The notes under the pieces: model-generated | Databases searched by the model: none | Seen by the model: only the letters and a program-made list of their open reading frames with translations | What the model was told of the DNA's origin: nothing | Made by a program: the position numbers and the translations under genes | Source of the DNA: G963662675 sp963662675 | GTDB lineage: Bacteria; Bacteroidota; Bacteroidia; Bacteroidales; Prolixibacteraceae | Assembly (NCBI GenBank): GCA_963662675.2 | Contig: CAXXHP010000004.1 | Location: forward strand, 1,178,001-1,242,000 | DNA length: 64,000 nt | Direction: 5' to 3' | Shown here: positions 36,515 through 44,178 of the stretch, one piece after another | How the letters are laid out: the number at the start of each line of letters is the position of its first letter | How positions within the stretch are numbered: the stretch's first letter is position 1

Positions 36515-37543
36515 TCAATCATATTCATCATATTCAGCATCTGGCTCAAATCTCCATACATCATCAAAATACAAACTACTATTCCTGCCTGTTGCTACAT
36601 ATCCTACTCCATTAATTGAAAACCCAACGGCCTCCATGCGATTTATTCCGCCTTCCATTGACGTTTTCTCTTCCCACAAATCGGTAGAAGGAGTATATTC
36701 CCAGACATCGCTCCCTGTTGAGTTTTTACCTCCAGAGCACAGATAAGCCTTGCCATTTGATACAAAGGGTGCAGCATTCGTCCTTGTAATTACATAATCA
36801 TCATCAAAATCTTCATCAGTTGCATCAGAAATACTGCGTAATTCTGTCCACCAACCTGTTTCAGGATTATACTTCCAGAAATCATTTTCATAACTATTGC
36901 TTACACCCCCGCATACATACCCTTCTCCATCAATAACAAAAGCCATGGCATTCATTCTTTTTGAACCGGCATCAGTAATTTGCGTCCAAGTATCAGTGGT
37001 TGAATCATACTCATAGTAATCTTTTAGGTAATTACCATCAAACCCAGCACCAATATATCCCTTGTCTCCAATTGCAAATGCAACAGCACCATATCGGCCA
37101 CTTCCAAGGAAATCTGCTTTTTGGGTCCACACATCTGTCGCTGGATCATATTCCCAGAAATCATTCAATTTATTGGTACCGTCAAAGCCAGTCCCAACAT
37201 ACACCTTTCCATTAATTGCAAAACCTACCGCCCCTGCTCTGGCAACACCCGGAAAAGTATTTTTTTTCAGCCAATAATCATGGACTGGATCATACTCCCA
37301 AATGTCATCCAACCAATCGTCACCATTATAACCAAGTGCAATGTAGGCTTTATCATCAAGGCCCACTGCGACTGCAGATGATCTGGGTACTCCATTAAAT
37401 TCGTTTAACTCAACCCAGTTCCCCACTAGATCATCACTATCAGAACTATTACATGAGAAAAATGGCATAAATAATGCCAACACCCACACAAATCTTATAG
37501 TCTGGATGGGTTTCTTTTGATCAATTAATTTTTTTTGGATCAT
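36515..37543 (-). CDS. Kelch-repeat lipoprotein, putative six-bladed propeller
   Basis: 342 residues. A basic N-terminus and hydrophobic segment lead to a lipobox at Cys31 (MPFFSCNSS), so it is a lipoprotein. Six Kelch units of about 47 residues follow, each with the pattern GAVxFAINGKxYVGxGxDG, DFWEYDPxTDxWTQ. Acidic residues cluster at the very C-terminus (EYDEYD). It is divergent from the DUF4270 lipoprotein across a 340-base region. In Bacteroidota such Kelch proteins often sit beside DUF4270 genes; function unknown. Confidence 0.85.
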   Translation of the reverse strand: MIQKKLIDQKKPIQTIRFVWVLALFMPFFSCNSSDSDDLVGNWVELNEFNGVPRSSAVAVGLDDKAYIALGYNGDDWLDDIWEYDPVHDYWLKKNTFPGVARAGAVGFAINGKVYVGTGFDGTNKLNDFWEYDPATDVWTQKADFLGSGRYGAVAFAIGDKGYIGAGFDGNYLKDYYEYDSTTDTWTQITDAGSKRMNAMAFVIDGEGYVCGGVSNSYENDFWKYNPETGWWTELRSISDATDEDFDDDYVITRTNAAPFVSNGKAYLCSGGKNSTGSDVWEYTPSTDLWEEKTSMEGGINRMEAVGFSINGVGYVATGRNSSLYFDDVWRFEPDAEYDEYD

Positions 37544-37883
37544 TGCTTAATATTATTCAGTTTTCGGAGCAAACATATGAGCTTCACGACATCGAAAAAA
37601 GAATGATAGACATTTGACTGTTTTCTATCGATATTAGCACTACTTATCTATATATGAGTGATTTTAATCGACGAAACGCATGATTTTTTTTACAATATTC
37701 ACTCTCATTAACCTTTTTTAATCGACATACAACGAATAACGACTGATTGTCGTGAAAACAAGTCACCTCAACTCCTAAATGCAACATCTAGTCTATATTT
37801 CTTTTAGGACTAGCAACAATATAATTGCTTTGCATGCATTGTTTCCCTTTTATATAGTACACATATAAACTACCACACCCTCT
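37544..37883. other. divergent control region between the Kelch and DUF4270 genes
   Basis: 340 bases, very AT-rich, no reading frame of note. It contains two copies of TTTTAATCGAC (37662-37672 and 37716-37726), 54 bases apart. They could bind a regulator, or could be chance in this composition. No good TAnnTTTG box is seen for either gene. Confidence 0.35.
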
Positions 37884-39212
37884 ATGATAAAACATAATAT
37901 TATAATCCTAGTGTTACTTGCCTTAGTATCATGCAATACTGATGTGGGGAATTTTCAGATTGGAGAAGACCTAGTTGAAGCAAAGACCAGTGTTGTAATG
38001 ATCGACAGTTTCTCCATAAAGTTATCAACTGTAATTTCGGACTCAATTTCAACGTCAAGTACTGACTACGCACTTATTGGCAAATATGACAATGAAATTG
38101 TTGGCTCAGTTGAAGCAATGCATTATCTGAATTTTGAATTAGACGGAAACCAGGATCTAATTACAGAAGATGATATATTTGACTCAATTACTGTCTCCAT
38201 GCAATATTCAGATTACTACATTGGTGATACGACCAAAATTCAAGAATTTAGCATGTACCGTTTAACGGAAATTCTGGAGTCGGATAAGAACACGGAAAGT
38301 GATTATCTTTATAATATTAATTATTTCGAACACGAGTCCTCTCCTATCGGAACACATCGTTTTTACTTTTACCCTCAAGTATCAAAAGACAGTATAGAAT
38401 TTAGAATTGATGACTCACTTGGCTTAGACATCATTGATTTAGTGAACAATGATGCGACAGAGGTGTCGAGCAGTGAAAAATTCCTTGACTATCTGAAAGG
38501 ATTTGCAATAAAATCAACTTCTAATGAAAATCTAGTTATAGGTTTTGATACGGATACTTCGGCGATACACCTCAACATTTACACGCACAGGATTGGATAT
38601 ACAGCTGTAAATAAGAAATTTGGATTCCCCATTTCATTAGAATCTGCAAATTTCAACGGAATTACAGCTAACAGGTCTGAAACAGATTTTGCAACATTGG
38701 AGACCCAGAGTGAAGAGCTTCCTGCAAGTGAGACAAACAACATTTCATACTTACAGGGTAGTGTAGGCGTAATGACCAGAATTGATTTCCCAACAATAAA
38801 CTCAATATACACTTACGATGATAAAATATTAGTTAAAGCAGAATTGGTATTGAGGCCATCAACAATAAATGAAAAAGATCTCATGCCGGAAACACTAAAT
38901 TTTTACACTACAGGCCGAAAAAACAAATTTGGGGACAATCTAGTAACAACAAGTTCAGATGGAACCGAAACAACCATTTATGCTAACCTTATTCTTGATG
39001 AAATGTACCCCGAAAATTCATACTACCGGGTAGACATTACAGAATTCATGCTAAGTGAGCTTTCGGGAAATTATTACGATACAAATAATGGGCTATTAGT
39101 AACATTGCCTGTTACAGATCTTCAAAATACTATTGATTTGCTCATTTTGAATGGAAGTGGTGTCAGTAACTTAAAATCAAAGATGAATCTATATTTCTTA
39201 AAATATGAATAA
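37884..39212 (+). CDS. DUF4270 family lipoprotein
   Basis: 442 residues. The lipobox Cys17 (LALVSC) ends a short signal peptide. The domain begins with DVGNFQIGEDLVEAKTSVVMIDSFSI, DYALIGKYDNEIVGSVEAMHYLNF, and continues as a beta-rich fold with NISYLQGSVGVMTRIDFP, all typical of DUF4270. Function unknown; the family is exported and phylum-specific. Its stop overlaps the next gene by eight bases. Together they look like a surface or periplasmic lipoprotein with its outer-membrane partner. Confidence 0.87.
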   Translation: MIKHNIIILVLLALVSCNTDVGNFQIGEDLVEAKTSVVMIDSFSIKLSTVISDSISTSSTDYALIGKYDNEIVGSVEAMHYLNFELDGNQDLITEDDIFDSITVSMQYSDYYIGDTTKIQEFSMYRLTEILESDKNTESDYLYNINYFEHESSPIGTHRFYFYPQVSKDSIEFRIDDSLGLDIIDLVNNDATEVSSSEKFLDYLKGFAIKSTSNENLVIGFDTDTSAIHLNIYTHRIGYTAVNKKFGFPISLESANFNGITANRSETDFATLETQSEELPASETNNISYLQGSVGVMTRIDFPTINSIYTYDDKILVKAELVLRPSTINEKDLMPETLNFYTTGRKNKFGDNLVTTSSDGTETTIYANLILDEMYPENSYYRVDITEFMLSELSGNYYDTNNGLLVTLPVTDLQNTIDLLILNGSGVSNLKSKMNLYFLKYE

Positions 39213-40467
39213 GTCTCAATCCAAAATATTTATTCTGGCTATAGCTAGAATATTTCTGATAGGGATAATCCCTGCAATCGCTCAAAACAATACAAGCAAT
39301 CCATATTCAATGTATGGGCTGGGCGAGTTAACAACTCAAACAAGTCCGATAAACTCCGGCATGGGAAATACCGGCATTGGAGTATCCTCAAAAAACTATC
39401 TAAACACAATAAATCCAGCAGCCTACAGTAGCATTGATAGTCTAAATTTTAAATTTGAAGTTGGGGCTGACAGTAAATATTCGACATTTAAAGCACAAGG
39501 AAAAAGTGCAAATGCACATGATGCAAACTTCAGCTACCTTGCATTAGGTTGGCGAATAAATAATTGGATCGCAGCAGGCATTGGCGTTAATCCCTACAGC
39601 ACTGTTGGTTATGAAATAAATCTAACCGAAAACGTGGGAGGTACTATGGTGAATTACCCCCTAGATATTATTGGGTCGGGAGACATTAGCAGGGCATACC
39701 TGACCTTAGCCATTTCTCCAGTAAAAAATCTATCTGTGGGATTAAAACCATCCTTCTTATTCGGATCGCTAGAGCAAAATCAATATCATGATCTCACAAA
39801 CCTTTCAGCAGGGTCAATCAGCAACGTTACAACAGATTATTTTCACAATTTCTATTTTGAACTTGGGGCTCAGTATACTTTTCACTTAAACGAAAGTAGC
39901 TTTACTCTAGGAGCCATTTACACTCCTGAGCAATACTTGACCACTACCAGAGAAAATTACTCATACAACTCAGGAGGACTTGTTTTCGAGAATACAAACG
40001 AAACGAAAGACAACTTTATCATACCTGAGGAATACGGCATTGGCCTGTCATATAGTAACAACAAAAACTTCATGTATGCCCTAGATGCAGGAATTCAAAA
40101 ATGGGGCAATTATAATTACGATTTAGACGGCGTAAAATTAAATGACAATCCATATTTACGTACTGGTATTGAATTCACGCCATCTAAAAATAATCTTGCA
40201 AAATTCTACAAAAAAATCAGCTATCGATTTGGTCTCAGGTATGCTAAATCATACCTCAATGTTAGAGATACACAAATTGATGAAAAAGCAATTACGCTAG
40301 GGCTTAGTTTCCCCATAAGAAGTAACCAAAAATCGCACATTGACATAAGTCTCGAAGCCGGACAGAAAGGGACACTAGGAAACAAGCTAATACAAGAAAA
40401 TTACTACAAATTGAAAGTTGGGTTTTCACTTAATGATTTATGGTTCCAGAAGTCGGAGTATAATTAA
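39205..40467 (+). CDS. outer-membrane beta-barrel protein (porin-like, coupled to DUF4270)
   Basis: 420 residues. Signal peptide to about residue 27 (AIAQNN). The mature start NPYSMYGLGELTTQTSPINSGMGNTGIG and NTINPAAYSSIDSLNF resemble FadL/OmpP1-like and PorV-like barrels of Bacteroidota. The rest alternates in the pattern of membrane beta strands, with aromatic girdles. Substrate unknown. It starts eight bases before the DUF4270 stop, so both are translationally coupled, and is followed by a terminator. Confidence 0.8.
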   Translation: MNKSQSKIFILAIARIFLIGIIPAIAQNNTSNPYSMYGLGELTTQTSPINSGMGNTGIGVSSKNYLNTINPAAYSSIDSLNFKFEVGADSKYSTFKAQGKSANAHDANFSYLALGWRINNWIAAGIGVNPYSTVGYEINLTENVGGTMVNYPLDIIGSGDISRAYLTLAISPVKNLSVGLKPSFLFGSLEQNQYHDLTNLSAGSISNVTTDYFHNFYFELGAQYTFHLNESSFTLGAIYTPEQYLTTTRENYSYNSGGLVFENTNETKDNFIIPEEYGIGLSYSNNKNFMYALDAGIQKWGNYNYDLDGVKLNDNPYLRTGIEFTPSKNNLAKFYKKISYRFGLRYAKSYLNVRDTQIDEKAITLGLSFPIRSNQKSHIDISLEAGQKGTLGNKLIQENYYKLKVGFSLNDLWFQKSEYN

Positions 40468-40480
40468 TTCATAATACTAA

Positions 40481-40518
40481 AGGCATATAATCCGGTCAAC
40501 TCTCAAGGATTATATGCC
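40481..40518 (+). terminator. probable terminator of the DUF4270/outer-membrane pair
   Basis: A perfect 12-bp inverted repeat (GGCATATAATCC with GGATTATATGCC) with a 13-base loop lies 14 bases after the stop. The downstream tract is only partly T-rich. Confidence 0.65.
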
Positions 40519-40520
40519 CT

Positions 40521-40810
40521 TAATGTTCTGTTTTGTCATATAGGCAATTACTGAATAATAGAAAATATAACAGCCCCACTATTGAAATCATGAAATTTTC
40601 GATATAACCAAGGTGCAACAACATTGGGCTAATAGAATAATTCCAAAAATATTCAAATATACCCCTACCTCTTCTTTTCGTTTTCTTTTTAAAATACAAA
40701 TTCGCTGGGAATACTTCTTTTCACATTCCTGTTATAGCACCCCCATCAATGTGGATAAAAGTGAAACATCCACAATATATTCACACCAAAAACCAGAATA
40801 AAGCTAACTT
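40521..40810. other. intergenic region with no recognised feature
   Basis: Part of the 468-base gap between the outer-membrane protein and the response regulator. A short open frame at 40613-40801 has no plausible family features or ribosome site and is not called. Confidence 0.4.
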
Positions 40811-40860
40811 CCTGAACAAAAAAAGCTAACTGAAATACATTTCAATTAACTTTTCTCAGG
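40811..40860 (-). terminator. long hairpin downstream of the LytTR operon
   Basis: AAAGCTAACTGAAAT (40822-40836) pairs with ATTTCAATTAACTTT (40839-40853) over 15 positions; read on the minus strand two of them are G-U pairs. An outer CCTGA/TCAGG (40811-40815 and 40856-40860) adds a second stem. On the minus strand a T-run follows the main stem, so it can end the two-component transcript about 80 bases past its stop. Confidence 0.6.
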
Positions 40861-40935
40861 GATCAAATACTTACGAAATATCATTTAAATAACGGTTAGT
40901 CAAAACACACGAAAAAACAGTAACGAATTGCTTTA

Positions 40936-41664
40936 CTACAAGGTAAATTTATTTATTACAGAATTCTGAAATTCAGCCTTGTAATTATCGCCAACGGGGA
41001 TCCATCGATCTTTAATAATTATCCGATTTTTAGTAACCGATTTAATTTTGTTTGTATTCACAATGAATGATTTATGCACACGAAGGAAATGGCTTGGAGG
41101 TAAATTCTCAGTCATCTTCTTAAGCGAATTTAATGTTATCACAGGCTTATCCTCATCCTGAATGTATATCTTCACATAATCTTTCAATCCTTCAATAAAC
41201 AAGATCTGATTAAGCTGAATTTTCACCGATTTATAATCAGCCTTTACCATAATAAAATCTTGTTCGGAATCTGAATTTTCAGATATTTCGTCTCTTTTTG
41301 TTTTACGGCTTGAGGTAAATATCTGATAAGCCTTATTTGCAGCTTTCAAGAACCTTTTAAATGAGATTGGCTTAAGCAGATAATCAACTGCATTTAAATC
41401 AAAAGCTTCAATAGCGTACTCGGAATAGGCTGTCGTAAAAATAAACATTGGCTTCTTGTCTAAACTGCTAATAAACTCCACTCCTGAAACATTTGGTAAA
41501 TGAATATCCAGAAAAATCAAATCTATATTCACTTTTTGAAGTAAATCCAAGGCCTCAAACACAGAACTGCACTTCTTTTCAAGTTTCAGAAATGGAACAT
41601 GACTGATATGATCCTCAATAATTTGCTGTGCCAACGGCTCATCCTCAATGATTATACATTTCAT
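40936..41664 (-). CDS. LytTR-family response regulator
   Basis: 242 residues. The receiver domain (1-~120) has the acidic pair Glu7-Asp8 (IIEDEP), phospho-acceptor Asp53 (LIFLDIHLP) and Lys in LLKPISF (about 98). The LytTR DNA-binding domain fills about 140-242 (IMVKADYKSVKI, ILFIEGLKDYVKI, FLRVHKSFIVN). Its start overlaps the sensor stop by four bases, so the pair is coupled. Typical LytTR sites are paired short repeats; none was identified with certainty nearby. Target genes unknown. Confidence 0.95.
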   Translation of the reverse strand: MKCIIIEDEPLAQQIIEDHISHVPFLKLEKKCSSVFEALDLLQKVNIDLIFLDIHLPNVSGVEFISSLDKKPMFIFTTAYSEYAIEAFDLNAVDYLLKPISFKRFLKAANKAYQIFTSSRKTKRDEISENSDSEQDFIMVKADYKSVKIQLNQILFIEGLKDYVKIYIQDEDKPVITLNSLKKMTENLPPSHFLRVHKSFIVNTNKIKSVTKNRIIIKDRWIPVGDNYKAEFQNSVINKFTL

Positions 41665-42743
41665 ATTGTAGTTGTATTTAGTTTAAGTTCGACTTTATGG
41701 TGTTGATCTGACTCAGTAATATTTAGCTCATGCTTATTTGGATATAATAACTCCAACCGTTTTTTAATATTCTCTAGCCCAATTCCCGATTCTGAGGAAT
41801 TCGGTTTCTGTTTCTTTTCAACAATTGGATTCTTTGCCATAAACTTCAATTCCCCTTCATTTATATCCAGATTAAAACAAATCTCACACTCTTTTGAGTA
41901 ATCAATTCCATGCTTAAATGCATTCTCAACAAAAACAGAAAAAAGCAAGGGTTCTATCATGATATTTTTAGAATTTCCGGTTACCGTATATTTGACATTT
42001 ACAATATCTGTCAGCCTCATTTTTTGAAGATCAATATAATTGGCAATATGCTTTAATTCCTTTTTTAATGGAACTACCGGCTCGTTTGCATCATAAATGA
42101 TATACCTCATTATTACCGAAAGTTTCATAATAACCTCAGGTGTTTTATCAGACTTTTGGATGGCAAGCGCATAAATACCATTCAAAATATTGAAGAAAAA
42201 ATGAGGATTTATTTGAGCCTTTAAATACGATAGCTCAGCCAACAATCGTTGATTCTCATTTTCCCTTAGCTGATTCTCATTTTTGAACCACTCTGAAGTA
42301 ACTTTAATACTGGTACTAACAGCAAAAGATATTGTGCTTAAAATCACAATCCCATAGTTGAAAAAGAATGGTTTTCTGGGAATTGAAGAAAGTGGGGGCA
42401 TATTCTCTCTAAAGCTTTCATTGCCGAGATCATGGAAAGCGTCACCAAGTGGTTTTGCAGTATAAAAACTAACAATAAAAATTACTGCTAAGGTTCCAAT
42501 AATAGATAAGCCGTAGAGTTTAAATTTTCTTTTCGAAAGAAAATTAGGGATAAGGATATAATAATTGAGATAATAAACAACGGTCATTATCACAATGGTA
42601 TTAATTAACCTGACGTAATTTAGACTCTTTTCATCGGGGAATCCTGAGACATTATAAAAAATAAATGTGAACATAATCCACAGAAGAAAATTAAACAAAA
42701 TCCGCAGTGGTTTATATTTACTTCTAACAACCATAAAATTCAA
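41661..42743 (-). CDS. LytS-type sensor histidine kinase
   Basis: 360 residues. Four hydrophobic segments (about 14-32, 47-65, 78-95 and 128-146) anchor it in the inner membrane. A coiled stretch then leads to the His_kinase domain with phospho-acceptor His181 in QINPHFFFNILNGI. The ATPase part has the N box VFVENAFKHGI and a G box SGIGLENIKKRLELLY. There is no large periplasmic sensor, so the stimulus is probably sensed in or near the membrane. It is first in the operon with its regulator. Confidence 0.94.
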   Translation of the reverse strand: MNFMVVRSKYKPLRILFNFLLWIMFTFIFYNVSGFPDEKSLNYVRLINTIVIMTVVYYLNYYILIPNFLSKRKFKLYGLSIIGTLAVIFIVSFYTAKPLGDAFHDLGNESFRENMPPLSSIPRKPFFFNYGIVILSTISFAVSTSIKVTSEWFKNENQLRENENQRLLAELSYLKAQINPHFFFNILNGIYALAIQKSDKTPEVIMKLSVIMRYIIYDANEPVVPLKKELKHIANYIDLQKMRLTDIVNVKYTVTGNSKNIMIEPLLFSVFVENAFKHGIDYSKECEICFNLDINEGELKFMAKNPIVEKKQKPNSSESGIGLENIKKRLELLYPNKHELNITESDQHHKVELKLNTTTI

Positions 42744-42930
42744 TTGGAATTACTACTATACACGGAGACACAAAGATACCACCATGGTTTAATCTGAACC
42801 GTTAACACATGCAAAAATTTAACATTATAACTACAAATCAAACCTTTTTATGCTTTTTTAAGGTTGTTTACCATTCGTTATTAATGCTTCATTTACACAA
42901 CAAGCATCGCTTTTTTCGCATGTATTATTA

Positions 42931-44160
42931 CTACAAACCGAGGAGTACTGATTCTAGCGTTTTTCCATCCGTAACCAAGCGATCAGGATGTTCAATCAGC
43001 TCCTTTATTTTTAATAGAAAGCCCACAGAATCCTTCCCATCAATAATTCGATGATCATAAGAAAGCGCCAAATACATCATCGGACGAACAAGAACTTGTC
43101 CATCAACAGCAACAGGCCGTTCAACAATATTATGCATTCCCAAAATAGCAGACTGGGGAGGGTTTATAATGGGCGTAGAAAGCAAAGACCCAAAAGTACC
43201 ACCATTGGTTATGGTAAATGTGCCTCCCGAAAGTTCCTCAACGGATATCTTTTTTGAACGGGCTTTTTCGGCCAACTCTTTAATTCCCAACTCAATTTCA
43301 GAAATCGACTTACTTTCAGCATTCCGAATTATAGGCACCATCAATCCTTTTGGGGTTTGAACTGCAATACCCACATCAACATAATCAGGAGCAACAATTT
43401 CTTCTCCATCAATCATAGAGTTAACTGTAGGATGAAACTGCAAGGCTATTGCAACTGCTTTGGTGAAAAAAGACATAAATCCAAGCTTAAAACCATTCTT
43501 CTCCACAAACATGGTCTGGTATTCTTTTCGGATTGCCATAACACGACTCATATCCACTTCATTGAAAGTAGTGAGCATTGCCGTTTCATTTTTTACAGCA
43601 ACTAAACGAGCACTAAGTTTTCGTCTGAGCATACTCATTTTTTCACGTTTCACGCTTCGCAATGAAGGTTTCTTGTTACTACTCCCAACAATCATTGAAT
43701 CGGAGATGCCTAAAACGGCCTCAACTTCCTTTTTACCTATACGGTGAAGACCTTGAAGAACATCATCAACAGATAAATTATTTTCATCCATCATTTTTTG
43801 TGCAACAGCCGTAGTCCTTATTTTAGGTTGTTCTTTTTCAACAAGAGATTCAGACACCAATTCTTTTACTTTCCCCTCTTTTGCTTGAGGTTTCGTCTCC
43901 TCTTTTTTATTAATTTCTTTAGCAAATTCAGTATCAATAGTACTCGCAATTGATCCAACCTCAACGGTATCTCCCTCGTTTACTTTGATGCTTATTTTCC
44001 CAGCATCAGATGCGACTATCGTCAATGTTGCTTTATCTGATTCCACCTCGGCTAATTCTTGGTTTTTTTCAACAATATCTCCATCCTCAACAAGCCATTT
44101 GCCAAGTTCTACTTCGGTAATTGATTCTCCGGGTGTTGGTATTTTAATCTCAATGATCAT
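42931..44160 (-). CDS. odhB: 2-oxoglutarate dehydrogenase E2, dihydrolipoyl succinyltransferase
   Basis: 409 residues. The lipoyl domain (1-~75) has the modified lysine Lys43 in ESDKATLT. A charged linker and the peripheral-subunit-binding domain (about 115-155: RTTAVAQKMMDENNL) follow, then the catalytic domain with active-site His370 and Asp374 (HRIIDG). It transfers the succinyl group to CoA in the TCA cycle. It lies 18 bases after sucA in the usual order. The E3 subunit is not in the window. Also called sucB. Confidence 0.95.
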   Translation of the reverse strand: MIIEIKIPTPGESITEVELGKWLVEDGDIVEKNQELAEVESDKATLTIVASDAGKISIKVNEGDTVEVGSIASTIDTEFAKEINKKEETKPQAKEGKVKELVSESLVEKEQPKIRTTAVAQKMMDENNLSVDDVLQGLHRIGKKEVEAVLGISDSMIVGSSNKKPSLRSVKREKMSMLRRKLSARLVAVKNETAMLTTFNEVDMSRVMAIRKEYQTMFVEKNGFKLGFMSFFTKAVAIALQFHPTVNSMIDGEEIVAPDYVDVGIAVQTPKGLMVPIIRNAESKSISEIELGIKELAEKARSKKISVEELSGGTFTITNGGTFGSLLSTPIINPPQSAILGMHNIVERPVAVDGQVLVRPMMYLALSYDHRIIDGKDSVGFLLKIKELIEHPDRLVTDGKTLESVLLGL

Positions 44161-44178
44161 ATCTTGGTTTTTATTCGT

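Noticed and set aside
40613..40801. Open frame of 62 codons in the gap after the outer-membrane protein
   Set aside because: No recognisable domain, no ribosome site and a composition like that of intergenic DNA.
40801..40831. Direct repeat AAAGCTAACT as a possible operator
   Set aside because: One copy forms an arm of the long hairpin, so the repeat has a simpler explanation.
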